From Corynebacterium ciconiae DSM 44920 (GTDB lineage Bacteria > Actinomycetota > Actinomycetes > Mycobacteriales > Mycobacteriaceae): 64,000 nucleotides of DNA. The translations under genes were made by a program, and so were the position numbers. The notes below the pieces were generated by a model. That model did no database searches, was not told the origin of the DNA, and saw only the letters and a list, made by a program, of their open reading frames with translations. This document shows, one piece after another, positions 36,114 through 44,679 of this stretch. The stretch is from the NCBI RefSeq assembly GCF_030440575.1, contig NZ_CP047189.1, positions 2,418,001-2,482,000 on the forward strand, given 5' to 3'. Positions within the stretch are counted from its first letter, which is position 1. Each line of letters opens with the position of its first letter.

Positions 36114-36145
36114 CCACAAAAGCCCAGCGCATTACACGCTGGGCT
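36114..36145 (-). terminator. Rho-independent terminator of cspA
   Basis: On the minus strand AGCCCAGCG (36145-36137) pairs with CGCTGGGCT (36129-36121), followed by TTTTGTG. It lies 39 bases beyond the cspA stop. Confidence 0.85.
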
Positions 36146-36183
36146 TGAGCTACGATCGGCACATAGTCCGATACGCGGGGGGG

Positions 36184-36387
36184 TTAGAGAGCAGTCACAG
36201 CCTGTGCCTGCGGACCCTTGGCGCCCTCGCCGATCTCGAACTCAACCTTTTGGTTCTCCTCGAGGGTGCGGAAGCCGCCGCCCTGAATCTCGGAGTAGTG
36301 GACGAAGACGTCTTCGGAGCCGTCCTCAGGAGCGATGAAACCAAAGCCCTTTTCCGCGTTGAACCATTTCACAGTTCCCTGTGCCAT
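36184..36387 (-). CDS. cspA: Cold-shock protein
   Basis: 67 aa, a single cold-shock domain. Both RNA-binding motifs are present: [12 protein letters not shown] (RNP1) and DVFVHYSEI (RNP2). It binds single-stranded RNA or DNA and acts as an RNA chaperone. The ATG at 36387 gives the standard length; a longer frame has no support. No strong ribosome site precedes it. The segment before the ATG (AGAAAAAGATTTGAGTT) is A/T-rich, as in many cold-shock leaders. A terminator follows. Confidence 0.93.
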   Translation of the reverse strand: MAQGTVKWFNAEKGFGFIAPEDGSEDVFVHYSEIQGGGFRTLEENQKVEFEIGEGAKGPQAQAVTAL

Positions 36388-36725
36388 AAAAACTAACTCA
36401 AATCTTTTTCTTGAAGTGCGATACAGCCTGGCTCCTACTGCACGAGCCATGCCGGGAAGGCGTCTCATTCACCGGATTGTTCACAACGTGGTGTGGCGCT
36501 CTTACGTGGCGCTAACAAACTCTTCGATTCCTCTGTGTGCCCACCATGTGGGCTGGTCACATCTGATGCTTCATAAGCTGTCAGAAAACGTCCGACCGAG
36601 CTCCAGTGTGTCACGTTTTAGACCCAAGGGATAGTCTATATTTGAAAAATATCGCTTTTCCGCAGCTCACACCCCACATACTATTTTTTCTCTAGCCGCT
36701 AAAAGCAACAGAAAGTAGCGCAATC
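36388..36725. other. Divergent regulatory region between cspA and the helicase gene
   Basis: 338 bases without a gene. The minus strand carries the cspA leader and promoter. The plus strand near 36630-36720 is AT-rich (TAGTCTATATTTGAAAAATATCG) and should hold the helicase promoter; AGAAAG lies 10 bases before its ATG. GTGTGTCACG at 36606-36615 is only a partial match to a GlxR site. Confidence 0.4.
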
Positions 36726-39059
36726 ATGTCTCGTTTCGGTGCGGAACTCACCAACGTCATCAGCACTGCGCTGCCCACCGCCACGCCGACATTCATTGGC
36801 ACCCGACCGAGCCGTCTCGCCACCCACCGCGACTGGCCCGACTGGGTCCTCCCCGAGCTGCGCACCTACCTAGAAGCCGAAGGCATCACCCGCCCCTACG
36901 CTCACCAGGTGGAGTGCGCCGAATCGGTATATTCCGGCCGCGACACGATCATCTCCACCGGCACATCCTCCGGAAAATCCCTCGGCTATCTGCTGCCCAT
37001 TCTCACCACCCTCGCCGCCGATGATCGCACCTGCGCGCTGTATATCACCCCCACCAAGGCCCTGGGCAATGACCAGCTCCACACCGTGTCCCAACTGTGT
37101 TCCACCTTGTCTGCGCTTGACGACGTCGCCCCGCACCCCTACGACGGCGACACCCCCATCGACGCCCGCCGGCCAATCCGCGACGCCTCTCGCTTCGTGT
37201 TCACCACCCCGGACATGCTGCACGCCTCCATCTTGGCCGCCCACGGTTCCTGGACTCGACTGTTGCGCAATCTCCGCTATGTGGTGATCGACGAAGCTCA
37301 TGTCTACCGCGGGCTGTTTGGCGCCCATGTAGCTCTCGTGCTGCGGCGTCTGCGTCGGCTGTGTGCCCACTACGGCGGGCACCCCACCTTTGTGCTTGCC
37401 TCGGCTACCTCCCGTGACCCCGCGGCGCACGCCAGCAGGCTCATCGATGTGCCCGACTTCGATATCACCAGCGTGGATCACGACACGGCCCCAGCGGGTG
37501 AGCAAACCATCATGCTGCTCGAGCCCTCTCTCATTGACAGCGAGGAGGACCAACCGCCCCAGCGGCGCGCCGCCAGCACCGAGGCGGCCGATGTGATGGC
37601 CCTGCTGCTCGCAGAAGGGGCGCGCACGTTGACATTTGTGCGTTCTCGCCACAGCGCTGAAACTGTGGCGCTGCGCTGTGCCGAACAACTCATTCACGCC
37701 GGACACCGCGACTATGCACGGCGCATCGCCAGCTACCGAGCCGGCTACACCCGCGAAGATCGCCGCGCCCTCGAACGGGCTCTAGACGAGGACGACCTGC
37801 TCGGGGTAGCCACCACCAATGCCCTCGAGCTGGGTATCGATATCGGTGGTATTGATGCCGTGGTTTCTGCTGGTTTCCCAGGAACAGTGGCCTCCATGTG
37901 GCAGCAAGCTGGCCGAGCCGGCCGTCGCGGCCAAGGCTCACTGTATGTGTTGGTGGCCCGCAGCGACCCGATGGACACCTATCTCATTCGCCACCCCGAG
38001 GCGCTTCTCGAACGCCCCCTCGAAGAGCATGTGTTCGATCCCACGAACCCGTATGTGGTGAGCGAACACGTACTCTGCGCCGCCGCAGAAAAGCCCTTGA
38101 GCATCGCCGATGTGGATTCCCTCGGTGCCACCGCCGTGGTGGACGAGCTCGTGGCCACTCGGCTTCTGCGGCACCGAAACGGGCACTACTATCCCGCCGA
38201 TCTCCGGCACGCGGACACCATCCACAGCCAGGTGGCACTGCGCGGCACCGAAGGCGGAGAGGTTCTGATCGTGGATGCCACCGATGGCCGTCTGCTGGGC
38301 ACCGTGGACCCGGCGCGCGCCCAAGCCCAGGTGTTTCCCGGCGCGGTGTATCTGCATCAGGGTGCCAGCTTTGTGGTGGATGAGTTGGATGTGGAGGAGA
38401 ATCTCGCCCTCGTCCACCCCGAGCAGCCGCCCTATTCCACCTTTTCGCGCACGTCCACCACGCTGCGGATCCTGTCTGCCCCCGAGGAGGACGCATTGGT
38501 GAATTACTCGCCTGGATTGTGGGTGGCGAATGTGGAGGTGGAGGTGACCAAACAGGTCACCGGCTACGTCAAGCGCTACACCAATGGCCAGCCGCTGGAG
38601 GAGATCCCGCTGGAGATGCCGCCGCAGGTGTTACGCACCCGTGCGGTGTCTTATACCCTTGATCCCGCGATCCTCGATCAACTGCGCGTTTCTGCCGCTG
38701 AGGCGCCCGGCGCATTGCACGCGGCAGAGCATGCCGCGATCGGCATCCTGCCCCTGTTTGCCACCTGCGATCGCTGGGATATCGGCGGGGTGTCCACGGT
38801 GGAGCATCCGGACACAGGGTTGCCGACGGTGTTTGTCTACGACGGCCACGAGGGCGGGGCAGGTTTCGCTGACACTGGCTTCCGCCGTTTCCCCGAGTGG
38901 ATCAACGCCACTTTTGAGGCTGTGCGTTCCTGCCCCTGCGCCGAGGGGTGCCCTTCGTGTGTGCAGTCACCCAAGTGCGGCAACGGCAACCACCCTTTGG
39001 ATAAGGATGCAGCCATCGCCGTACTGGGGGCATTGGCGAGCATGACTGGGGCCGCCTAG
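36726..39059 (+). CDS. DEAD/DEAH-box helicase with DUF1998 (MrfA/YprA-like)
   Basis: 777 aa superfamily 2 helicase. Motif I STGTSSGKSLGYLLP, motif II VIDEAHVYRG, motif III SATS, motif V ATNALELGIDIGGIDAV, motif VI QQAGRAGRRGQGS. The C-terminal DUF1998 region ends with four cysteines, CPCAEGCPSC then KCGNGNH, which bind metal. B. subtilis MrfA (YprA) with the same layout unwinds DNA in repair of mitomycin lesions. In actinobacteria this helicase sits next to the Tad genes, so the neighbours are named helicase/secretion neighbourhood proteins; a functional tie is unproven. Confidence 0.9.
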   Translation: MSRFGAELTNVISTALPTATPTFIGTRPSRLATHRDWPDWVLPELRTYLEAEGITRPYAHQVECAESVYSGRDTIISTGTSSGKSLGYLLPILTTLAADDRTCALYITPTKALGNDQLHTVSQLCSTLSALDDVAPHPYDGDTPIDARRPIRDASRFVFTTPDMLHASILAAHGSWTRLLRNLRYVVIDEAHVYRGLFGAHVALVLRRLRRLCAHYGGHPTFVLASATSRDPAAHASRLIDVPDFDITSVDHDTAPAGEQTIMLLEPSLIDSEEDQPPQRRAASTEAADVMALLLAEGARTLTFVRSRHSAETVALRCAEQLIHAGHRDYARRIASYRAGYTREDRRALERALDEDDLLGVATTNALELGIDIGGIDAVVSAGFPGTVASMWQQAGRAGRRGQGSLYVLVARSDPMDTYLIRHPEALLERPLEEHVFDPTNPYVVSEHVLCAAAEKPLSIADVDSLGATAVVDELVATRLLRHRNGHYYPADLRHADTIHSQVALRGTEGGEVLIVDATDGRLLGTVDPARAQAQVFPGAVYLHQGASFVVDELDVEENLALVHPEQPPYSTFSRTSTTLRILSAPEEDALVNYSPGLWVANVEVEVTKQVTGYVKRYTNGQPLEEIPLEMPPQVLRTRAVSYTLDPAILDQLRVSAAEAPGALHAAEHAAIGILPLFATCDRWDIGGVSTVEHPDTGLPTVFVYDGHEGGAGFADTGFRRFPEWINATFEAVRSCPCAEGCPSCVQSPKCGNGNHPLDKDAAIAVLGALASMTGAA

Positions 39060-39136
39060 CTGAGCCCCGTGGACTCTGCATCGATTACACACAGCCTCCG
39101 CGACACCAACACCCCTAGGCGGTGTGCGGCACAGCG

Positions 39137-39451
39137 CTAGAGCGGCCCAGCACGCGCCGTCGCTTCCTTCCCGCGCACAGTGGTTTCCACCACGATGTCG
39201 GCATCGTGAAGAGTGCAGGAGCTGAGCTCGGCAGCATTGTCTTGCGCTACCTTAGCGGCCACCCCGCAGCCATCGTGGCCTTCGCTGTGACCATAGGCCC
39301 CTGCAACCGCTGCCATATCGGCGGCGAGCTGGGCGTGATGCCGGGCGATGATCCCGCTACCGAGGGTGGCCATGCCCGCCAAGATGCTGCACAGCAGAGC
39401 GATCATAGCCACGAGCAGGATGGTGGCGTGGCCCCGATCATCTCGCCACAT
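39137..39451 (-). CDS. TadE/G-like protein of the helicase/secretion neighbourhood
   Basis: 104 aa. A short basic/acidic N-terminus (MWRDDRG) is followed by one hydrophobic helix (HATILLVAMIALLCSILAGMATLGSG), then an extracytoplasmic domain with three cysteines. This is the pattern of the Rv3654c-type pseudopilin-like proteins. The glycine before the helix could be a processing site, but the Glu at +5 of true pseudopilins is missing. It is the last gene of the Tad operon; its ATG overlaps the preceding stop by one base (TGATG). Confidence 0.75.
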   Translation of the reverse strand: MWRDDRGHATILLVAMIALLCSILAGMATLGSGIIARHHAQLAADMAAVAGAYGHSEGHDGCGVAAKVAQDNAAELSSCTLHDADIVVETTVRGKEATARAGPL

Positions 39452-39825
39452 CAGTGTTCACCACGCTCGGCGTCGGCAGTGTATTCCACCGGAAAGCGAG
39501 CAGTGGCATGCACGCTACCGAAAGGCGAAGGCATCGCCGCCGTGGCTTCCATCACCCCATTGCTGGAGGTGATGTCTACCTTTCCCCGCGCCGGCTCGTA
39601 GCGCTCACCTATCGCGGCGGCCCGGGCTGCTGCGCCTGCGGTATCGACCGCCGAAAGATAGCTGGCTAAGGCCACCATGCCGCTGATCGTGAGGGCGAAC
39701 ACCAGTACCAGCGAGGCCAATCCTAGGGCGGCCTCGATGGTGACGGAGCCGTCGGTGTCCGCAGCGAAACCTCGGCTAGCTCGGCGAGTTGGATAGCGCA
39801 TCGGTGATGATGGATTCGATGGCAT
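39451..39825 (-). CDS. TadE-like pseudopilin
   Basis: About 124 aa. DTDGSVTIEAALGLASLVLVFALT shows a class III prepilin-type signal: Gly, then SVTIE with Glu at +5, then a hydrophobic helix. An extracytoplasmic domain of about 75 residues follows. TadE-like minor pseudopilins help build Flp pili. Start: ATG 39825 has GGAG nine bases upstream and lies inside the end of the flp-like gene; ATG 39801 is an alternative. Confidence 0.75.
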   Translation of the reverse strand: MPSNPSSPMRYPTRRASRGFAADTDGSVTIEAALGLASLVLVFALTISGMVALASYLSAVDTAGAAARAAAIGERYEPARGKVDITSSNGVMEATAAMPSPFGSVHATARFPVEYTADAERGEH

Positions 39826-39979
39826 CTGACACCGCTCCGGAATTGATGACGAGAAAGAGAACCCCGGCGAGCGCGGCGGCAGCAAGACTGCCCATAGCGT
39901 ATTCGATGGTGCTCATCCCCTCCTCTTCACGGTGCAGCTGGGCGAGACGAGCCTGGATGAGGTGATAGATGGTGTTCAT
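39776..39979 (-). CDS. flp: Flp-type pilin (DUF4244)
   Basis: 67 aa. After a 21-residue leader ending in EEEG comes MSTIEYAMGSLAAAALAGVLFLVI. This gives a cleavage site Gly21/Met22 with Glu at +5 and Tyr at +6, exactly the G-xxxx-EY rule of Flp prepilins. The mature protein would be about 46 residues, nearly all helix. DUF4244 is the actinobacterial form. It should polymerise into a thin pilus. AAAGGA lies 11 bases before the ATG. No prepilin peptidase gene is nearby. Confidence 0.82.
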   Translation of the reverse strand: MNTIYHLIQARLAQLHREEEGMSTIEYAMGSLAAAALAGVLFLVINSGAVSDAIESIITDALSNSPS

Positions 39980-40009
39980 AATGTTTGTGTCCTTTTCTGT
40001 TTAGTGGAT

Positions 40010-40558
40010 CTAGAAAATAGTGCTGGCAATATCAACGATGATGGGAACGAGTCCCAAGATGAGAAACGCCGGTAGGAAGCACACAGCCAGCGGGATGGCG
40101 ATGATCACCCCGGCGCGCTCAGCGGTGGCACGCTGTGAGGTTTCTGCTGTGTGCCGCACCGAGGCGGCAATCCTGTCGAGCCCACTGGCAATGGAGGTGC
40201 CGCCGCGGCTGCTCATCACCGCCAGTTCGGCGACGGGAGCGAGCACGCTGTGGCCTAGCAGTGGCTGCCAAGACTTCTCGGCACTGCAGCCCAGTCGAAG
40301 CAGGGCTGCCACGGTGTCCCAGAGCTGCCGATCGGCCGCTACGGCCACGCTGGCCACGGCGCTCACGGCGGCGGCATGGGACATCCCGCCGCTGATGCAT
40401 GCCGCGAGTAATTCAATGTCTGCGGCGCGTTCATGCGGACTGGCCACTGGATCATCGCGGGGCCGGCGGGTTTGGACGTTGGACGCCGTGGCCAGCCGGG
40501 CGCGGGCCGTGGGCTGGGGATAGGCCAGAAGGGCAAGGGCAAGGAGAAGGAAGGTCAT
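40010..40558 (-). CDS. tadC: TadC-like type II/IV secretion F-domain protein
   Basis: 182 aa with membrane helices near residues 1-18 and at the C-terminus (VIIAIPLAVCFLPAFLILGLVPIIVDIAS). Between them is a helical GspF domain (ELLAACISGGMSHAAAVSAVA, RGGTSIASGLDRIA). It pairs with TadB to form the inner-membrane platform of the Tad pilus. Its ATG overlaps the tadB-like stop by four bases (ATGA). Confidence 0.82.
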   Translation of the reverse strand: MTFLLLALALLAYPQPTARARLATASNVQTRRPRDDPVASPHERAADIELLAACISGGMSHAAAVSAVASVAVAADRQLWDTVAALLRLGCSAEKSWQPLLGHSVLAPVAELAVMSSRGGTSIASGLDRIAASVRHTAETSQRATAERAGVIIAIPLAVCFLPAFLILGLVPIIVDIASTIF

Positions 40559-41352
40559 GATGAGGGGCACCCCCGTGCTTTGTTGATGATCGAGTACGTC
40601 CACAGAACGCCGCCGCAGATGAGAGCGGTTCCCACGAGCAGCAACACCCCGCCGAGGGAGGTGCCACTGAGAAAGGCCAGTGGCGCGGCTCCCATGAGGC
40701 TGCCGAGTCCCACCCCGAGCGCCGGCAGCAAGCTGAGGATCACGGCGGTGGCCATGGGTCCCTGCAGTGCCGCCTGCACGGAGCTGTCATGGCGCTGTGC
40801 CTGGTCGAGTTGCTGCTGAGTGCGCTCTAAAAGGCTCGCCAGCCCGATACCGTGGTGTTCGCTGAGCTGCCACAGCGCTCCGATCCGCGTGAGTTCTGGC
40901 GCCTCGGTGGCACCTATCAACGCTGGGGCTGGGCTGCGGCCGCTGCGGATGCGGTTGACGGCCGCTGCGAGTGGATGCGTGATTGGAGTTGAGGACACAG
41001 CGTCGGCAGCGGTGGCGAGGGCGTGTTGCAGGCTCGCTCCGGCACGGATGCTTGCTGCACACACTCCAGCGCACTGTCCAGCTGCGGCGGCTGCGCGCTG
41101 TCGGCGGCGTCGACGATGCATATCCCGCAGCACATAGCCGATGGTTGCCGCGGCCATAAGCGCGGCGATGCTGAGTGTGACTGCCCGGAGCAGGACGATG
41201 GCGGTGGCCGCAAGCATCACACCGATGACCCACGGGGTACCGCCGCGTCGTGCCGTAGCGCGATGGTAGATGCGTCTGGCTGGGCGTGCACCGGTGGCAC
41301 ACAGCACCGCCCCGGCGAGAGCGAGCAGGGTTAATGGCGGCGCGGTGATCAT
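40555..41352 (-). CDS. tadB: TadB-like type II/IV secretion F-domain protein
   Basis: 265 aa. Two N-terminal helices, a GspF-type helical domain (CAGVCAASIRAGASLQHALA, ELTRIGALWQLSEHHGIGLASLLERTQQQL) and two C-terminal helices (MATAVILSLLPALGVGLGSLMG, GTSLGGVLLLVGTALICGG). This is the larger platform protein. ATG 41352 overlaps the TadA stop as ATGA. Confidence 0.84.
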   Translation of the reverse strand: MITAPPLTLLALAGAVLCATGARPARRIYHRATARRGGTPWVIGVMLAATAIVLLRAVTLSIAALMAAATIGYVLRDMHRRRRRQRAAAAAGQCAGVCAASIRAGASLQHALATAADAVSSTPITHPLAAAVNRIRSGRSPAPALIGATEAPELTRIGALWQLSEHHGIGLASLLERTQQQLDQAQRHDSSVQAALQGPMATAVILSLLPALGVGLGSLMGAAPLAFLSGTSLGGVLLLVGTALICGGVLWTYSIINKARGCPSS

Positions 41353-42485
41353 CGCTGCCACCTCTCGGCGATGGCCAAGCCCTGTGAGCCGGAGGTGCGC
41401 GCATCCCAGATCACTTCGATCGTCACTGGGTCAGAGCGCACCAGCCCGATCTGGCTCACGATGCGCCCGGTGGCGGTGCGCCGCATCCCGATGATCACCT
41501 CCACCGCAGCGGTGAGCTGGGTGTGCAATGCCTCTCGTGACATTCCACCGAGGGTGGCGAGCGCCTCCATGCGGGCGGGAACCTCACTGAGCGAGTTAGC
41601 GTGAATGGTGCCCGCCCCACCTTCGTGCCCGGTGTTGAGCGCGGCGAGAAGATCCACAATCTCGGCGCCGCGAATCTCGCCCACCACGATGCGATCGGGC
41701 CGCATCCTTAAGGCTTGTCGCAGCAGATGAGCAAGGGTGATCTCTCCTCGCCCTTCGGCATTGGCCCCCACACTCACGAGGTTCACCACGTGCGGGTGAG
41801 CCGGCGATAGCTCTGCTGTGTCTTCGATGCAGATGATGCGTTCGCGGGGATCGGCCTTAGCAAGTAGCGCCGAGAGCATGGTGGTTTTGCCCGATCCGGT
41901 CCCGCCGACCACCACAAAGGATTTCCGTGCCGCCACCATCGCGGAAAGAAATACGGAGACTTCCTCTGGCATAGTGCCGCGTTGTGTCAACTGTTCAAGG
42001 TTGGTGGCTGCAGAGCGCAACATTCTTAAGCTCAATAGCGGGCCACTATCGCTCGGCGGATCGAGCAGCGCATGCACCCTGATGGAGCTGCCGTCGGGGC
42101 GGCGCAGTTTTCCATCGGCGAAGGGTTGGGCATCGTCGAGGCGCCGACCGCAGGCCACCGCTAGCCGCGTCGCCAGCGCCCGGATGTGTTCTTCGGAGTC
42201 GAAGCTCAGCTGTGCTTTCTCCATTCCCTGGCCTCGATCGAAGTAGATCTGATCCACCCCGTTGACCACCACATCTGTGATCCCCTCGAGGCTGCACAGC
42301 CCTTCGAGGATGCCAACTCCAGTGGAGTCGTGGCGCAACTTCTGCAGCAGGGCAAACACGTCTCGATCGGAGATCACTCCCGCTTCGTGGCGGATGAGAT
42401 CGGCGATCATAGCGGCGTCTGGGTTGGGGTGATCAGATTCGGCCAGCTTGGCGTGGACGGCGTCCAGAATGTGCTCGGTATTCAT
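41349..42485 (-). CDS. tadA: TadA/CpaF-type secretion ATPase
   Basis: 378 aa. Walker A GGTGSGKTTMLSALLA, Asp box ICIEDTAEL, Walker B-like RMRPDRIVVGEIRGAEIVDLL and the His box GHEGGAGTIHANS of type II/IV secretion ATPases. The N-terminal domain (about 1-130) is the CpaF type, including DVVVNGVDQIYFDRG. It powers assembly, and perhaps retraction, of Flp pili by hydrolysing ATP at the platform. It sits second in the operon, 7 bases after the CpaE-like gene. Confidence 0.9.
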   Translation of the reverse strand: MNTEHILDAVHAKLAESDHPNPDAAMIADLIRHEAGVISDRDVFALLQKLRHDSTGVGILEGLCSLEGITDVVVNGVDQIYFDRGQGMEKAQLSFDSEEHIRALATRLAVACGRRLDDAQPFADGKLRRPDGSSIRVHALLDPPSDSGPLLSLRMLRSAATNLEQLTQRGTMPEEVSVFLSAMVAARKSFVVVGGTGSGKTTMLSALLAKADPRERIICIEDTAELSPAHPHVVNLVSVGANAEGRGEITLAHLLRQALRMRPDRIVVGEIRGAEIVDLLAALNTGHEGGAGTIHANSLSEVPARMEALATLGGMSREALHTQLTAAVEVIIGMRRTATGRIVSQIGLVRSDPVTIEVIWDARTSGSQGLAIAERWQR

Positions 42486-42492
42486 GGCCGCC

Positions 42493-43566
42493 TCACCACT
42501 GCTGTCCCATAGGATGGGCCTGCTCGAGATCGGTGCAGATATCCGCTACGGCCCGCCCCAGCACGCGCGGGCATCGGCCGCGCAGCCCGCCCTGCTCGAG
42601 TTGTTTAGCCACTGCAGTGGTGAAGCGAAATTCCGCGCTGATGGTGATCCCAGCAACGGTCTCCACCTCTGCAGCACTTAAGGAGGCCCAGGTGCGGGCG
42701 ACGGTGACAAAGCTCAACGGCACGTGACTGCGACGCAATTCAGACAGTTGGGCACTGATCGCACACACCGCACGCACTTCTCGGGGCACGATCACCACGA
42801 GATGGTCAAGATAGGCCACAATGTCTGGATCGAGGGCATCAGCCCGGGGCAAATCCACCACCGTGTAGCCCTCTTCTCGTAGGCTGCGCAGCGCACCCAA
42901 AATGGTCTCGGTAGTAAGCGGGGCGGCATCAAAACGATCCCTGCTGCTGCTCACACAGCTCGCTGCGGCGGTAGGCAGCACCTCACGCACATCGGCGGCG
43001 CCGAGGCTGCCCTGGCTAAAATCCAGTTCATCCCATCGTGGCCCTGGCTCGTCCTCCACCCCGAGTAGCAGGTCCATTCCCCCGCTGGGGTCTGTACCCA
43101 CCACCGTGGTGGGGGCGAGTTCTGACAGCTGCACGCCCAGCGCCGCGGCAAAGGTACTCACCCCGCAGCCGCCGGTGCAGCCAGTAACTCCCACCACCAG
43201 CCCTTCTTCGGTGCGCACGGCCCGCCCGAGATCAGTGAGTAGGCCTGCTGCCTCGGCCGGCAAAGCATAGGCCTGCTCGGCGTGGATCTTCATGGCCAGC
43301 TCAAAGTTCACCGGCGTCTGATCTGCGGCGATGAGAAAGACTTTTTCTCGGCGCGGCTGTGGCCGCTCCAGCAAGAACTGCGCGCCTTCCTCGTCCACCA
43401 CGATGGCAAAAGCGGAATGATGGTGGCGCGCCAGTTCCTCGGCGGTAGAAACCTCCACCACCTGACGCGCAGTGGCGGCGGCGATGTGAATCGCCTCTGG
43501 GTGGACGAGAGGGTCGAAGACTGCGATAACAACGGGGGCGTGGGCCTGATCACGGGTGCTGCTCAT
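42493..43566 (-). CDS. CpaE-like/septum-site-determining MinD-family protein
   Basis: 357 aa. A receiver-like N-terminal part (about 1-115) is followed by a MinD/ParA-type ATPase fold: VVGVTGCTGGCGVSTFAAALGVQL is a deviant Walker A in which the signature lysines are not evident, then VVGTDPSGGMDLLLG and VVDLPRADALDPDIVAYLDHLVVIVP. It corresponds to Rv3660c (Ssd) of M. tuberculosis and to CpaE, which places Tad machinery in the cell. The missing P-loop lysine suggests weak or no ATPase activity. First gene of the Tad operon. Confidence 0.83.
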   Translation of the reverse strand: MSSTRDQAHAPVVIAVFDPLVHPEAIHIAAATARQVVEVSTAEELARHHHSAFAIVVDEEGAQFLLERPQPRREKVFLIAADQTPVNFELAMKIHAEQAYALPAEAAGLLTDLGRAVRTEEGLVVGVTGCTGGCGVSTFAAALGVQLSELAPTTVVGTDPSGGMDLLLGVEDEPGPRWDELDFSQGSLGAADVREVLPTAAASCVSSSRDRFDAAPLTTETILGALRSLREEGYTVVDLPRADALDPDIVAYLDHLVVIVPREVRAVCAISAQLSELRRSHVPLSFVTVARTWASLSAAEVETVAGITISAEFRFTTAVAKQLEQGGLRGRCPRVLGRAVADICTDLEQAHPMGQQW

Positions 43567-43621
43567 GGCTGCAGAGTGTGCTGCACTCCGCCATCCACGG
43601 CATCTCAGTAACGAGCAAGGC

Positions 43622-43656
43622 TGTGCATAACCTCTCTGTCGGAGGAGTTATGCACA
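43622..43656. other. Perfect 10-bp inverted repeat upstream of the Tad operon
   Basis: TGTGCATAAC (43622-43631) and GTTATGCACA (43647-43656). The inner bases CTC/GAG can extend the stem. It lies 56 bases before the CpaE-like start and 68 bases after the DoxX-like stop. Without a T-run it may be an operator, a cruciform or a 3' stem. Each arm holds TTATGCACA, one base from a DnaA box. Confidence 0.55.
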
Positions 43657-43723
43657 ACCGCCCCTGCTGGGCGCTGCGGCATCGAGCAAACTGGCTCTAG
43701 GATGAGACGGTTGGGCGCGCTCT

Positions 43724-44080
43724 TTAGACCAGCACACACACCATGGTCACGCAGGAGAGCACCCACATGCCTAAGCAATTCACCCTGAACGCCATGCCGG
43801 TGGCCCCGGCGCGGATATGCGCCCAGATGGCGCAACTGAAATAGGCGATCACTCCAGCGGTGGCAGCAGCCGCGAGACCGGGAATCCAGATACCTGCGAT
43901 CAATCCGACCGCCGCGAGGAGCTTCACCACGATGAGCACCCACCACCAGTCCTCGGGGAAATGCACACTCCGAAGGCACTCCGCGATGAATGCGGGTGGC
44001 CGGAGCGAAAGGATGGCGTCGACAAGCAACACGGCTGCGAGAAACGCTGGTGCGATCCACCAAGTGGGGACGAGAATCAT
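43724..44080 (-). CDS. DoxX-like small membrane protein
   Basis: 118 aa with four membrane helices and almost no loops; the EDWWWVLIVVKLLAAVGLIAGIW segment matches the DoxX-like family. GGAG lies 8 bases before the ATG. It starts 11 bases after the TetR stop, so it is the second gene of a TetR-controlled unit and the likely target of that regulator. The function of this small DoxX subgroup is unknown; it often accompanies TetR or PadR genes. Confidence 0.8.
   Translation of the reverse strand: MILVPTWWIAPAFLAAVLLVDAILSLRPPAFIAECLRSVHFPEDWWWVLIVVKLLAAVGLIAGIWIPGLAAAATAGVIAYFSCAIWAHIRAGATGMAFRVNCLGMWVLSCVTMVCVLV
44015..44027 (+). repeat. Iterated 13-mer inside the DoxX-like gene
   Basis: GGCGTCGACAAGC on the plus strand; on the coding strand CTT-GTC-GAC-GCC encodes Leu-Val-Asp-Ala in the first helix. 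Confidence 0.75.
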
Positions 44081-44091
44081 TGTGGGGCTCC

Positions 44092-44670
44092 TCAGGGGCA
44101 GATGATGCCCGCAAAAACGGGTCGGATCTGGGCAGTCAGTGATGGGGGCGGATCATCAGGTGCAGCGGACCACATGAACACCATGCCCACATAAGCGGCA
44201 TGTAAGGCGACCGCACGGTGGTGGGCGGTGATGGCATCTAGCTCGGTGTACTCGCGCAACTGTGCCTCGAAGACAGCCACGAGGCGGGTGGCGAGATCGG
44301 TGAACACGGCAGAGCTGTGCCGGCCGCTGACGAGGATGGAGGCATACGCTTGGCCGAGCTCGCGGTGGCTGTGGAAAAGATCCACGAAGGGCTGCACTGC
44401 GGCGCAGGCGGCATCAAGACAGGATGTACCGACTACTGGGGAATCGGCCTCGAGGGCACGCTGATGCTCGTCGATGAGCTCGTCGAATACCTCAACGAGT
44501 AGTGCTTCCTTATCACCGGCGGCCATCACCGAGCCCACGCTCACCCCCGCGTGTTGGGCAATATCGCGAACGGTGGTGCGCTGAAATCCGCGCTGGTGAA
44601 ACAGATGCCGGGCGGCGTTACGGACACAGAGCCGAGTGGCCTGTTTGGCTTCGCGGCGTGGGGTAGCCAT
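44092..44670 (-). CDS. TetR family transcriptional regulator
   Basis: 192 aa. The helix-turn-helix is AARHLFHQRGFQRTTVRDIAQHAGVSVGSVMAA (about residues 20-52), and the rest is a helical ligand-binding domain. ATG 44670 has AGGAGG four bases upstream; a GTG one codon earlier is too close to that site. Two tandem palindromes overlap its promoter (44680-44709), so it almost certainly represses itself and the DoxX-like gene that follows. Inducer unknown. Confidence 0.88.
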   Translation of the reverse strand: MATPRREAKQATRLCVRNAARHLFHQRGFQRTTVRDIAQHAGVSVGSVMAAGDKEALLVEVFDELIDEHQRALEADSPVVGTSCLDAACAAVQPFVDLFHSHRELGQAYASILVSGRHSSAVFTDLATRLVAVFEAQLREYTELDAITAHHRAVALHAAYVGMVFMWSAAPDDPPPSLTAQIRPVFAGIICP

Positions 44671-44679
44671 CACTCCTCC

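Noticed and set aside
35856..36119. 87-codon minus-strand frame between topA and cspA
   Set aside because: No ribosome site, overlaps the phased repeats and the cspA terminator, composition unlike protein.
43622..43656. Replication origin or DnaA-box cluster
   Set aside because: Only two imperfect boxes, both explained by one inverted repeat; no AT-rich unwinding element and no dnaA/dnaN nearby.
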